A DNA stretch of 37,531 bases from Rikenellaceae bacterium (GCA_020859685.1 JAJBVT010000076.1:1-37531); one strand, 5' to 3'. Shown: positions 18,557-26,738, numbered from the stretch's first letter. The notes: generated from the letters alone by a model not told the origin. Numbers and translations: made by a program.

Positions 18557-19726
18557 TTACTCCGTCCCACCGCCGAAGGGTACCCACTTCCGGGAATCGT
18601 CGTAACCCGACGCCACCACGGTCTCTATGAACTGCATACCGCGCACCCCGTCGTCGACGCTGGGGAAGTCGAGCCATGCCGGTTCGGGTTCATTCCCGTC
18701 GTGCCGGGCCGCGACCGTGAGGGCGAAGTTGCGGTAAATATTGGCGAAAGCTTCTATGTAACCTTCCGGGTGGCCGCCCGGTGTGCGGGTGTTGGCCCGG
18801 GCGAAACGGCCCATGTAACCGTTGCCGACACGCACCAGCTCCGCCGGGCGGTCGGGCCATTTTACGGTAAGCGTATTGGGTTCCATCTGGCTCCATTCAA
18901 GGCCGCCTTTTTCGCCGTAAATGCGCAAGGTGAGTGCGTTCTCTTCACCGGCGGCGACCTGCGAGGCTACCAGAACCCCGCTCGCCCCGTTATCGAACCG
19001 CAGCAGGGCCGCCCCGTCGTCGTCCAGCGCACGGCCCGGTACATAAGTATTTAGCGAAGCGCACATCTCCACGCACCGCAGTCCGGAGACATATTCGGCC
19101 AGGTGGAAGGCGTGGGTACCGATATCGCCCATACTCCCGGCCTTGCCCGAGCGGGCGGGGTCGGTGCGCCATCCGGCGTTACTGGCCGGGTCATCCTCCG
19201 CGCGGCCGGTGAGCCACCCCTGCGGATATTCGGAATATATTTTCCGGATAGTGCCGAAATCGCCGCGGGCAATCCGCTCGCGGGCCTCCTTGACGGCCGG
19301 ATATCCGGCGTAGGTGTGGGTAAGGGCGAGGGTCCGACCGGTACGCCGTACCATCTCCCGCAGCGAGAGGGCCTCGTCGAGTGTATAGGTCATCGGCTTT
19401 TCGATGACCACGTCGATTCCGTGTTCGAGGGCCAGCCGCGCCGCTTCATAGTGGTATTTATTGGGTGTGACAATCGACAGGAAATCCATCCGCTCGCCGT
19501 CGGGCAGGCCGGATTCACGTTCTATAAGCTCTTCGACAGAGCCGTAAATCCTGTCGTCCGGCAGGAAGTATTCCCGCCCCGACGACCGGGATATCTCGGG
19601 CTTGGAGCTGAAACATCCGCAGACCAGCTCTATACGGTTATCCATAAGCGCGGCGCACCGGTGCACGGCGCCGATAAAGGCGTTGGCCCCGCCTCCGATC
19701 ATTCCCATCCTTAATTTACGGTCCAT
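18557..19726 (-). CDS. Gfo/Idh/MocA family oxidoreductase
   Basis: This is an NAD(P)-dependent sugar or polyol dehydrogenase-like protein. ATG 19726 (MDRKLRMGMIGGGANAF) gives 389 aa and places the Rossmann GMIGGGANAF at residues 8-17; the upstream frame extension has no such support. VIEKPMTYTLDEA near 110 has the catalytic-region Lys of the EKP motif, and GSMGDIGTHAFHLAEY near 200 supplies the Asp and His pair expected in active members. No signal peptide or Tat motif is visible, so it should be cytosolic, unlike many Bacteroidales members that are exported. It stands alone. A TACCTTTA sequence at 19784-19791 resembles a -7 box. The substrate is unknown. Confidence 0.9.
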   Translation of the reverse strand: MDRKLRMGMIGGGANAFIGAVHRCAALMDNRIELVCGCFSSKPEISRSSGREYFLPDDRIYGSVEELIERESGLPDGERMDFLSIVTPNKYHYEAARLALEHGIDVVIEKPMTYTLDEALSLREMVRRTGRTLALTHTYAGYPAVKEARERIARGDFGTIRKIYSEYPQGWLTGRAEDDPASNAGWRTDPARSGKAGSMGDIGTHAFHLAEYVSGLRCVEMCASLNTYVPGRALDDDGAALLRFDNGASGVLVASQVAAGEENALTLRIYGEKGGLEWSQMEPNTLTVKWPDRPAELVRVGNGYMGRFARANTRTPGGHPEGYIEAFANIYRNFALTVAARHDGNEPEPAWLDFPSVDDGVRGMQFIETVVASGYDDSRKWVPFGGGTE

Positions 19727-19934
19727 ATAGCTTTGTTTGAGTGAGTCCGGTGCCGCGCGAACCTTCGCGCCTTCCGGGAAGGTTAAAGGTAGCATTTAAG
19801 ACCGTAATTTCAAATCCGGCCCCGTAATATCCACACCGGTGCCCTATGCCGGTGAGCACTTCGGGGGATGAAAAACATTAATCCGGATGAAGAGGGTCAG
19901 GCCGTTTGAATCAGTGTCGGCAGACCCGGTTCGG

Positions 19935-19966
19935 TTTGCCACTGTCGCGTGGGTACGTTATATTTG
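19935..19966 (+). promoter_or_regulatory. Complete Bacteroidetes promoter of the small lipoprotein gene
   Basis: TTTG at 19935-19938 and TATATTTG at 19959-19966 are separated by 20 nt, matching the primary sigma factor consensus of the phylum. The ATG follows 20 nt after the -7 box. Confidence 0.8.
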
Positions 19967-19986
19967 CGGAAACAAACCCAAAGAGG

Positions 19987-20313
19987 ATGAAAACCCTGAG
20001 ATTTTTAATTGTCCCGCTGGCCGCACTCTTGCTGTTCTCGTGCGGGGTAACCGCCGGTCTCGGCTCCAGAGTAAAAAAACTTTCGGTCGGCATGTCCAAG
20101 CAGGAGACCGTCCGGATTATGGGCGGAAGCTACGACATCGTACATTCGGTGATGACCCCGCAGGGCGATGTGGTGGAGATTTACCGCTATACCGAAGCTC
20201 TTGTAGGGGACGACTACGAGGTGGAGTTTTTCAACGACGTTCTGGTACGGTTTACCATGCTCGAAAAGGCACCGTCACAGCCCGAACAGGGGCCTCACGG
20301 GCATAGGCACTGA
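19987..20313 (+). CDS. Small lipoprotein with BamE/SmpA-like repeat
   Basis: ATG 19987 gives 108 aa and follows a consensus promoter directly; the two longer frames upstream would include the promoter. Residues 1-17 are a lipoprotein signal (MKTLRFLIVPLAALLLFSC) with lipobox LFSC, so it is probably anchored in the envelope. The mature part has VKKLSVGMSKQETVRIMG, which matches the L..GMt..eV...lG start of the SmpA/BamE-like fold, then VVEIYRYTEA and YEVEFFNDVLVRF, the expected beta strands. BamE-like proteins assist outer membrane assembly or inhibit other proteins, but this fold is widely reused. The C-terminus is His-rich (GPHGHRH). It is convergent with abgT. Confidence 0.75.
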   Translation: MKTLRFLIVPLAALLLFSCGVTAGLGSRVKKLSVGMSKQETVRIMGGSYDIVHSVMTPQGDVVEIYRYTEALVGDDYEVEFFNDVLVRFTMLEKAPSQPEQGPHGHRH

Positions 20314-20400
20314 ATATTCGCCGGTTCTACCGTGCCGCCGGGCATAACGGCCTCTCACGGGCGGCGGTACGGGTCACGGTAGCGTGGTCCTGCCTGCTGT

Positions 20401-21924
20401 TCAGATGTTATAATAGGTTCCGGAGCCGGGGCCGAGCGGAAGGCCCAGCAGTATCCAGCCCACCAACAGCACGGTCCACGCGATAAAGAAAACCACCGAA
20501 TAGGGCAGCATGGTGGAGATAAGGGTCCCGATTCCGGCACGGGGGTCGTATTTCTCGAAGTAGACGATAATCAGCGCGAAGAAGCTCATCATGGGCGAGA
20601 TAATATTGGTCACGCTGTCGCCGATACGGTATACGGCCTGCGACAGTTCGGGCGAGTATCCCATCAGCATGAACATCGGTACGAACACCGGGGCCATAAT
20701 GGCCCATTTGGCCGATGCGCTTCCCATAAACATATTGATAAACCCGGCCAGTACGATGAACAGCACCATCAGCGGTACGGTGCCGATATCGATACCCTGA
20801 AGCCACCGGGCCCCGTCGATAGCCAGTATCAGGCCGAGATTGCTCCACCGGAACCACGCCACGAACTGGGCCGCGAAGAATACCAGCACAAGGAAAGAAA
20901 CCAGCGACTTGAAGCTGTCCGTCATCCCCTTTATCACGTCCGCGTCCGAACGGAACCGGCCCGTGATGCACCCGTATACGATGCCGAGTGTGGTGGTGAC
21001 CAGGAACAGCACCGCGATAAACCCCCGGAGCAGCGGCGATTGAAGCACCGAACCGCCCGGGCCCCGCAGGAACCCGTCCGCCGGAACCAGCCCCCACAGG
21101 AACAGGGCCGTCCAGACGAAAAAGACGACACCCGTCCACCGAAGGGCGCGGTTCTCGACAGGGGTGAGCCGCTCGATGGGTTCGGGAGGTACCTCGCCGC
21201 GGTAGGCGCCCAGCCGCGGCTCGACCAGCCGCGAAGTCACCCATGTACCGGCAAGCGATATCATTACGGCCGAGGCGGCCATAAAATAGTAGTTGGCCGT
21301 GGGGAGGACGTAGTAGGACGGGTCGACGATATGGGCCGCTTCGGTCGACAGCCCGGCCAGCAGGGGGTCGATGGTGCCGATAACGACGTTGGCGCTGAAC
21401 CCGCCGCTCACCCCGGCGAAAGCGGCGGCCATTCCCGCTATCGGGTGCCGCCCCACCGAATGGAATATCACCCCCGCGATGGGGATTATAAGTATGTAGC
21501 CGAGGTCGGAGGCTATATTGGAGAGGATGCCCACGAATACAATCACGAAGGTGAGCATCGAGCGGGGAGCTTTGATAACGAGCAGCCGTACCGCCGCGCT
21601 TATCATTCCGCTGCTCTCCATCACCCCGATACCCAGCAGGGCCACCATCACGATGCCCAGCGGGGCGAACCCGGTGTAATTGTCGACCATACCGAGAAGG
21701 ATACGGTGAAGGCCCTCGCGCGACAGGAGGTTTACCGCCCGCACGGTCTCGCCCGTGGCGGGGTGGACTGCGCTCCAACCCAGCCAGCCGCCGAGCCAAG
21801 ACACCGCCAGCACCCCAAGGGCCAGCAACCCGAACAGGGTCGCCGGGTGGGGTAGGGCGTTACCCGCCCGTTCGATAAAATTGAGCAGTCGCCGTTTAGG
21901 GACCTTACGGGCTGTTCCTTCCAT
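20401..21924 (-). CDS. abgT: AbgT family transporter
   Basis: This is a multi-pass inner-membrane protein of 507 aa, the normal size of the family that includes E. coli AbgT (p-aminobenzoyl-glutamate uptake) and MtrF. FIERAGNALPHPATLFG at 13-29 is the typical start. ESSGMISAAVRLLV near 105, SDLGYILIIPIAGVIFHSVGRHPIAGMAAAF near 140, and GSASAKWAIMAPVFVPMFMLMG near 405 are conserved family elements. About a dozen hydrophobic segments are visible. Some members export sulfonamides, so the direction and substrate are uncertain. No peptidase gene (abgA/B) is next to it. It appears to be a single-gene unit. Confidence 0.9.
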   Translation of the reverse strand: MEGTARKVPKRRLLNFIERAGNALPHPATLFGLLALGVLAVSWLGGWLGWSAVHPATGETVRAVNLLSREGLHRILLGMVDNYTGFAPLGIVMVALLGIGVMESSGMISAAVRLLVIKAPRSMLTFVIVFVGILSNIASDLGYILIIPIAGVIFHSVGRHPIAGMAAAFAGVSGGFSANVVIGTIDPLLAGLSTEAAHIVDPSYYVLPTANYYFMAASAVMISLAGTWVTSRLVEPRLGAYRGEVPPEPIERLTPVENRALRWTGVVFFVWTALFLWGLVPADGFLRGPGGSVLQSPLLRGFIAVLFLVTTTLGIVYGCITGRFRSDADVIKGMTDSFKSLVSFLVLVFFAAQFVAWFRWSNLGLILAIDGARWLQGIDIGTVPLMVLFIVLAGFINMFMGSASAKWAIMAPVFVPMFMLMGYSPELSQAVYRIGDSVTNIISPMMSFFALIIVYFEKYDPRAGIGTLISTMLPYSVVFFIAWTVLLVGWILLGLPLGPGSGTYYNI

Positions 21925-22625
21925 TTATCCGTCGTAGGTTGTCTCAAGAATGCCGTAAGGTAATAAATCGGCCGGAGATTTTCAATTTCCCCCAGCCGAA
22001 GTCCATTCTACACCATTGTAGAAACGGTGGATTGGAAAGGAATTGTTAGGTGGGGGGGACTCCGATGGATACTAAAATATTTTCCGCTTAGGATGGAATT
22101 TGATGGGGTATAACCGGAAATAATTCATTTTTATGCGTGGAAGGTTGTTTTTTTTTGGGGGGTCCCAAAGTTATTATGATTTTTAAGAAATGGGATGGTG
22201 TGTGTGGAATGGGGGGCGAACCGAATATAAAGTGGGGCACCCGAACAGAGTGTAAAATGGGGAACCGAACAGAGTGTAAAATGGGGACCCGAACAGAGTG
22301 TAAAATGGGGCACCCGAACAGAATATAAACGGAGGTATCCCTCCCCGAAAGGCAGGAGTGTAGAGCCGGTTGCCGAGGGTAAATAAACCGAAAATTAACA
22401 GCGGCTTTGCACGACAAAGGAAGGGTTATACCGGGTAAAAATCGTTTTCTATTCCGGCAAGGCAGATTATTCCGGCCGACATGTACTTCGGCTCTCTCCG
22501 GCAACCGATTACGTACTACATATTAAGAGTTGTGTCGGTTTTTGGGGTGGTTCAAGTAGGTTCAGGCCGCAGGACGGTTATATTAAATATGATATAATAG
22601 GGTGCCCGCCGGGTTATGTAGTACA
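21925..22625. other. Long non-coding region with tandem repeat
   Basis: This is the largest gene-free stretch (701 bp). It has a 9-T/6-G homopolymer run at 22148-22162, the 24/25-bp tandem array at 22216-22330, and AT-rich flanks. A frame of 138 codons on the minus strand crosses it, but about a third is the repeat translated (ILHSVRVP-like units) and it has no export signal or known domain, so it is not called. No promoter box was found. Confidence 0.6.
22216..22330 (+). repeat. Tandem direct repeat, 24/25-bp unit
   Basis: Three near-identical full units read CCGAACAGAGTGTAAAATGG plus GG and one or two joining bases. They are flanked by a diverged half unit on the left (CCGAATATAAAGTGGGG) and one on the right (CCGAACAGAATATAAAC). 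There is no spacer between units, so it is not CRISPR. The diverged outer copies suggest an array that grows in its middle. Confidence 0.85.
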
Positions 22626-23345
22626 TTAAACCTCCCGGCTGGGGTCGAAAAAGGCGTCGATATATTCGGCCGCTTCGTCCATGCCGACGGCGAACCGTTT
22701 CTTTATTATCTTCACCCGGTTGCGAATCCCGGATATATCGGGGTCGCCGGGGTCGATTACGATAACCGGCACCTCGGGCCTTGCGTAGCCCGCAAGGGCC
22801 GCCGCCGGGTAGACCGCCAGCGATGTTCCGGCAATGACGACCACATCGGCCGTGGGGACGATGCGGCACGCGGTGTCGTACAGCGGCACCGCCTCCCCGA
22901 AGAATACCACGAACGGTCGGAGCAGCGAACCGTCCGGCGCTTTGGCGGCCGGGTCCTGCTCCCACCCTTCGATGGGTACGACGAGGTTCCCGTCGCGGCT
23001 GCTGCACAGTTTGCGCAGTTCGCCGTGCAGGTGCAACACCCGTGAACTGCCCGCCCTCTCGTGGAGGTCGTCTATATTCTGCGTGATTATCCGAACGTCG
23101 TACCTGCCCTCCAGAGAGGCGAGGGCGGTATGCCCGGCGTTGGGCCGGGCGGAGAGCAGCTCCCTGCGCCGCATATTGTAGAACTCTATGACCTGCGGGC
23201 GGTTACGGGTAAGGGCTTCGGGGGTACATACCTCTTCGATGCGGTACTGCGCCCACAGCCCGCCGTTGTCGCGGAATGTGGCGATGCCGCTGTCGGCGCT
23301 CGCCCCGGCCCCGGTGAGGACCACTATCCGGCGACGTTCTTCCAT
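22626..23345 (-). CDS. cobB: Sirtuin (NAD-dependent protein deacylase), CobB-like
   Basis: It removes acyl groups from protein lysines using NAD+. The 239-aa core has GAGASADSG at 12-20 and FRDNGGLW for NAD binding, TQNIDDLHERAG at 88-99, and catalytic His107 in LHLHGEL. The Tyr56-x-x-Arg59 pair in FYNMRRRE matches the class III pattern linked to desuccinylase and demalonylase activity. The four zinc-binding cysteines are missing: only Cys114 remains in the loop after the catalytic His, so the zinc module is degenerate or lost. The gene is the last of a three-gene overlapping operon; its start overlaps the TSCPD gene by 22 nt. Confidence 0.93.
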   Translation of the reverse strand: MEERRRIVVLTGAGASADSGIATFRDNGGLWAQYRIEEVCTPEALTRNRPQVIEFYNMRRRELLSARPNAGHTALASLEGRYDVRIITQNIDDLHERAGSSRVLHLHGELRKLCSSRDGNLVVPIEGWEQDPAAKAPDGSLLRPFVVFFGEAVPLYDTACRIVPTADVVVIAGTSLAVYPAAALAGYARPEVPVIVIDPGDPDISGIRNRVKIIKKRFAVGMDEAAEYIDAFFDPSREV

Positions 23346-23611
23346 CGCTCGCGGTTCTCGACAGCTTTGCGCAGGCAGACTGCCAGCTGGTCGGCACAGG
23401 ATGTGCCCTTCTCCTTACATTCGACCCCGGAGAGCCTTTCGATTACCTCAGTGGCCTTCATCCCCTTCACCAGAGCGTCGATGGCTTTGGCGTTGCCGTC
23501 GCACCCGTGGGTGAAGGTTACTTTGCTCACAAGGTCGCCGAGCAGCTCCACTTCGATAAGCGTCGAACATACTGCGGGCGACGGGATAAGCGTATAATTA
23601 ATCTTCTCCAT
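23324..23611 (-). CDS. TSCPD domain protein (95 aa)
   Basis: This is a stand-alone TSCPD domain of the four-cysteine type, the same small domain found at the C-terminus of some ribonucleotide reductases. Conserved Cys positions are seen in PAVCSTLIEVEL, FTHGCDGNAKAID and VECKEKGTSCADQLA; the TSCADQLA segment gives the domain its name. It has no signal peptide. The role of stand-alone members is not known to me; the cysteines suggest metal or redox chemistry. It overlaps both neighbours (14 nt with the deformylase, 22 nt with the sirtuin), which implies tight co-translation. Confidence 0.85.
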   Translation of the reverse strand: MEKINYTLIPSPAVCSTLIEVELLGDLVSKVTFTHGCDGNAKAIDALVKGMKATEVIERLSGVECKEKGTSCADQLAVCLRKAVENRERWKNVAG

Positions 23612-24203
23612 TCCGGGTCATGATTTTATCGGTGAACAATATTCCGTTAAGGTGGTCTATCTCGTGCTGGAAGACTATGGCGGTGAAACCGTCTACCGTT
23701 TCGCTGCGGAGGGTGAAATCCCCGGGGTCGTTATATTCGACCGTGACGGTGCGGTGGCGCATTACAAGGCCCCGTGCGTCGGGTATCGACAGGCACCCCT
23801 CCTCGCTCCGGACCAGCCCCACCGATGCCTCCGTAATTCGCGGGTTGAGATAGATACCGAAAGGTTCTCCGTCGATATCGAACCTCTGCACTGCTATTAT
23901 CCGTTTGCTGATTCCCACCTGCGGAGCGGCTATACCGACCCCGGCGTTGGCAGGGTCGCTGACCGTGGTGAGCATTCCCCGAAGGAGCCGTCCGTACTCG
24001 GGAAAGCCGGGCAACGAGGCCTCTACGGGGTCGCACGAGCGGCGGAGAACCAGCAGGTCCTGTTCGTCGTCGACCGTGAAAAGCCGCATAGGTTCGCCCT
24101 CCGGCTGTGAATTTATAAGGTTGGCCTCTCTCTCGGTGAAACCGTTCACGGGCGAACAGGCCGTAATCAATCCTAAAAGCATAAGTGTAACCGGTATTCT
24201 CAT
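23598..24203 (-). CDS. Lipoprotein-type peptide deformylase
   Basis: The protein carries all three peptide deformylase motifs: GVGIAAPQVG at 88-97, EGCLS at 135-139 with metal ligand Cys137, and QHEIDHLNG at 179-187 with His180, catalytic Glu181 and His184. Ordinary deformylases are cytosolic and act on nascent chains. This one starts with a hydrophobic segment ending in LITAC (Cys16), a lipoprotein signal, followed by about 35 extra residues, giving 201 aa. It should therefore sit in the envelope. A second, cytosolic Def for translation is expected elsewhere in the genome. It leads an operon with the TSCPD and sirtuin genes and has a TATTTTTG box upstream. Confidence 0.9.
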   Translation of the reverse strand: MRIPVTLMLLGLITACSPVNGFTEREANLINSQPEGEPMRLFTVDDEQDLLVLRRSCDPVEASLPGFPEYGRLLRGMLTTVSDPANAGVGIAAPQVGISKRIIAVQRFDIDGEPFGIYLNPRITEASVGLVRSEEGCLSIPDARGLVMRHRTVTVEYNDPGDFTLRSETVDGFTAIVFQHEIDHLNGILFTDKIMTRNGED

Positions 24204-24222
24204 TGTCTTCAGGTAGGTAATG

Positions 24223-24230
24223 CAAAAATA
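24223..24230 (-). promoter_or_regulatory. -7 promoter box TATTTTTG of the deformylase operon
   Basis: The minus strand reads TATTTTTG, 19 nt upstream of the ATG at 24203. No TTTG is present at -33. Confidence 0.5.
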
Positions 24231-24392
24231 GGGTATTTTCGGCGCCGTTGTTCCGCGCCCTTCGAATCTTTGTACGGATTCCGTGGGGAACCGGTTTGCG
24301 GGAATTTACATAAACCAGTACTACAAGCTGTTATAATTATGGTTTAGAGGGTGATAAAATGTAGATTTTTGAAGAAAAACCGCAACAGGGTG

Positions 24393-24422
24393 TTTGTTAA
24401 ACGGTTTTTTTATATAGTTTTG
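24393..24422 (+). promoter_or_regulatory. Bacteroidetes promoter of the histone-like gene
   Basis: TTTG at 24393-24396 and TAGTTTTG at 24415-24422, 18 nt apart. The start codon follows 40 nt downstream, in an A-rich leader without a Shine-Dalgarno sequence, as is common in highly expressed Bacteroidetes genes. Confidence 0.75.
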
Positions 24423-24462
24423 CAAGAACGAATTAACCAACCAACTAATAAATAACAATATC

Positions 24463-24639
24463 ATGGACAAATTAGTAAAACAGATCGACGAACAGATCGC
24501 GATTTTTACTGACAATGCAAAACTCCAGCTCGAAAAAGGTAACAAAGCTGCCGGTACCCGTGCCCGTAAAGCTGCCCTCGAACTGTCGAAATTGCTGAAA
24601 GACTTCAGGAAAGAGTCTGTTGAGGCTGCTAAGAAATAG
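24463..24639 (+). CDS. Histone H1-like small basic protein (58 aa)
   Basis: Translation from ATG 24463 gives 58 residues beginning MDKLVKQIDEQIA and ending VEAAKK. The middle KGNKAAGTRARKAALEL matches the small histone-H1-like proteins of Bacteroidales, which share a KGNKAAGTR-x-RK core. It is Lys- and Ala-rich and should form a coiled helix pair; members are thought to bind DNA, but this is inference from basic composition. Codon use is strongly biased (GCT, AAA, CTG), unlike its GC-rich neighbours, which fits high expression. It has its own promoter and a strong terminator. Confidence 0.9.
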   Translation: MDKLVKQIDEQIAIFTDNAKLQLEKGNKAAGTRARKAALELSKLLKDFRKESVEAAKK

Positions 24640-24668
24640 TTATACCCGTTAGCCCAACTTAAAAATTT

Positions 24669-24704
24669 AACGCCCGACCCCCGAATTGGGGACGGGCGTT
24701 TTTT
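24669..24704 (+). terminator. Strong rho-independent terminator after the histone-like gene
   Basis: AACGCCCG at 24669-24676 pairs with CGGGCGTT at 24693-24700, and inside it CCCC pairs with GGGG around a 6-nt loop. A run of six T follows. The left side is A-rich, so it could also work for the convergent gene on the minus strand. Confidence 0.9.
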
Positions 24705-24768
24705 GTGGGGGTGGCAGGGAGGTGGTTTTACTTAAAGTTCTGGATATAATACTTTAAAACAGGCGGAC

Positions 24769-24796
24769 AGATCCTTCACATTCGTTCAGGATGACA
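24769..24796 (-). repeat. Interspersed repeat, TGTCATTCTGAAC type (inverted copy)
   Basis: On the minus strand this reads TGTCATCCTGAACGAATG followed by TGAAGGATCT. It lies head-to-head with the copy that starts at 24808. Confidence 0.65.
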
Positions 24797-24807
24797 TGTT
24801 ATTATAT

Positions 24808-24882
24808 TGTCATTCCGAACGGAGGTGACTAATCTACGAATCTAAATCCAATGGTAGGTTGATGCGGCATCCCGGAATGACG
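24808..24882. repeat. MITE-like inverted-repeat element
   Basis: GTCATTCCG at 24809-24817 and CGGAATGAC at 24873-24881 are perfect 9-bp inverted ends of a 73-bp unit without coding capacity. The left part is a TGTCATTCTGAAC-type repeat. The unit lies between the histone terminator and the 3' end of the Omp85-type gene. Confidence 0.5.
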
Positions 24883-24886
24883 TTCT

Positions 24887-26152
24887 TTAAAATGCCTCGT
24901 TGATATTGAACATAAAGCTGGAAGAACCCTTACCGAATCCGTAGTCCAGCCGCACGTTCACGCGGTTCTTGAATTCCCACCGGAAGCCCAGCCCGTAGGT
25001 GGGCAGGATATGCGAAGTGTCGAAATTCGAAAACGAATCGAATACCGTCCCGGCTCCGCCCCATACGGCGAACCCGATACGGCGGTATACCCTCTGACGG
25101 AGTTCGGCCTGCACCTCGGCAAGACCCTTGTCGCGGTAACGGCCCTCGTAATAACCCCTCATCCGTGTCGAACCGCCCAACTGGGCCAGCATCGTCCACG
25201 GGGCGCGGCCCGAATTGTAAATACCGTGAAGGTCGTAGGCCATAATACCGCCTTCCCATATCCGGTGGTAGTAATCCACCGTCAGCTCCATCCGGTTGAA
25301 ACCGGGGTCGTTACCCGTAAACGAGGGGAAAAATATATTCTCGAATTTGGCGTACCATCCCCTGTGGGGTGCCGTGATATAGTCGCGCGAGTCGTACATC
25401 AGGAATATTCCGTAACCGTTGTTGGTGTAGTGGGTCTTCTGCCCGTGGAGGTACGAAATATCGTCGAAGTCTTTTCCCTTGTTGAAATCGATACTGGCGT
25501 TCACCCCGCCGTAAAGATTGGGGGCGAACCGGTACATAAAATCTACCTTAACCGAAGCGGTCTTGCGAACGAAACTGGTTTTGTTGTCGTCGTTCCGCCC
25601 CATCTCGTACCCGATTCCCCAGAAGTCGGTCGGCATCGAGAGGAACGCCGTCTTGTAATCCACCCGGTAGCGACCCACGTTGAAATAGGTGTTGCCCCGT
25701 ATCCCCACCACGTAGAACCCGGAGGTGGACCCGCTGCCGAATATCGAAATATTGGAGGGCGGGATGCTGAGGTCCGTCTTGTCTATACGGTACAGCCCGG
25801 CCGCGACCAGCCCGATTCCGAGCTTGATACTCGAGTTGTAGAACGGACCGCCGATAAGGCTGAAATCTATACCCTTGGTTTGGCTCTTGTCCGTGTTGGA
25901 GTCGCGGAAATAGTTGCCGAAACGGCGGAAGAACCCGGGACGCACCTCCTCTGCGGGAAGTTCGATCTGGTCGTAATAATAAGCCGTGTAGGCGGGCAGC
26001 GTATCGGCCGGAACCTCGGCCGTAAACTCCTCCGGAACATCGGCCGGAATTTGTGACGGAGCGGTATCCTGCGACAATGCGGGATTCGCCGTGAAAATTA
26101 GTAGGGCCGCAAACGGCAGAAATGAACGGAACCGGGTTATGGCTGGTATCAT
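24887..26152 (-). CDS. Omp85/BamA-TamA family outer membrane barrel without POTRA domains
   Basis: The 421-aa protein has a Sec signal (LLIFTANPALSQ, cleavage near residue 28), a short disordered stretch, and then a series of amphipathic beta strands. STRMRGYYEGRYRD near 330 is the RGY/F motif on the L6 loop that marks Omp85 barrels, and the chain ends in alternating hydrophobic residues (VRLDYGFGKGSSSFMFNINEAF) with terminal Phe. There is room for the barrel only; no POTRA domains precede it, so it is a surface-antigen type member rather than BamA. Its cargo is unknown. The YtfJ-family gene lies 61 nt upstream on the same strand and may be co-transcribed. Confidence 0.85.
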   Translation of the reverse strand: MIPAITRFRSFLPFAALLIFTANPALSQDTAPSQIPADVPEEFTAEVPADTLPAYTAYYYDQIELPAEEVRPGFFRRFGNYFRDSNTDKSQTKGIDFSLIGGPFYNSSIKLGIGLVAAGLYRIDKTDLSIPPSNISIFGSGSTSGFYVVGIRGNTYFNVGRYRVDYKTAFLSMPTDFWGIGYEMGRNDDNKTSFVRKTASVKVDFMYRFAPNLYGGVNASIDFNKGKDFDDISYLHGQKTHYTNNGYGIFLMYDSRDYITAPHRGWYAKFENIFFPSFTGNDPGFNRMELTVDYYHRIWEGGIMAYDLHGIYNSGRAPWTMLAQLGGSTRMRGYYEGRYRDKGLAEVQAELRQRVYRRIGFAVWGGAGTVFDSFSNFDTSHILPTYGLGFRWEFKNRVNVRLDYGFGKGSSSFMFNINEAF

Positions 26153-26213
26153 CGACTTACTGTTGGAATGACATATTCGTTATCGTGGAAGAAACGGTAA
26201 CCGCCCCGAAATA

Positions 26214-26717
26214 TTATCGGTATTTGGCGACTTCCCGGTAAAATTCCGCCTGGTCGGCCTCGCTCAGCCTGCCCTTCTTAATCCAGACGATTTCCCGGTC
26301 GGAATTGACTATAATTATCGTAAAGAGATTATTCACATCGCCCAGACCCCATGCGTCGCGAACGGTATGGTCCGGGTCCGTGTAGATATCCTGGCCGGTT
26401 TTGCGGGCTTTCTTGCGTATCTGCGAGCGCACAATTCCGTTGGAAATCAGCGGCGCGTCCTTCAGGTTGATGATGCCGCATGAATAGATATTGTCGCCCA
26501 CGATAGGGTTGTCTTCGAGATAATCGCTGAACTCCCTGTTCTGGTAACCGTGGTCGGGGTCGATATAAAAAATCAGTAGATTCTTCTGACCCAGATACGG
26601 AATTTGTACCGGTTGGTCGTTACCGTCCCTTATGGTAACGTCCGTGGCCAGATTGCCGATCTGGGCGAAGAGGGCCGCGGGTACCATAAAAATCAGTGTG
26701 AGAATGGCTCTTGTCAT
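26214..26717 (-). CDS. YtfJ family periplasmic protein
   Basis: ATG 26717 (MTRAILTLIFMVPAALFAQ) begins with a clean Sec signal and gives 167 aa; the long upstream frame to 27113 runs over the gpmA gene and promoter. The mature protein matches the YtfJ family, a thioredoxin-fold group without the CxxC pair: LIFYIDPDHGYQNREFSDYL near 46-65, DIYTDPDHTVRDAWGLGD near 113-130 and FTIIIVNSDREIVWIKKG. The function is not established. A -7 box TAACTTTG lies 21 nt upstream. The Omp85-type gene follows. Confidence 0.85.
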   Translation of the reverse strand: MTRAILTLIFMVPAALFAQIGNLATDVTIRDGNDQPVQIPYLGQKNLLIFYIDPDHGYQNREFSDYLEDNPIVGDNIYSCGIINLKDAPLISNGIVRSQIRKKARKTGQDIYTDPDHTVRDAWGLGDVNNLFTIIIVNSDREIVWIKKGRLSEADQAEFYREVAKYR

Positions 26718-26738
26718 GGTTTGCTGTTTTAAGAGCGA

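Noticed and set aside
22216..22330. CRISPR array
   Set aside because: Units are directly joined with no unique spacers and no cas gene is present.
22088..22504. 138-codon minus-strand frame across the tandem repeat
   Set aside because: A third of it is the translated repeat (ILHSVR-type units), the rest has no protein-like features, and there is no promoter.
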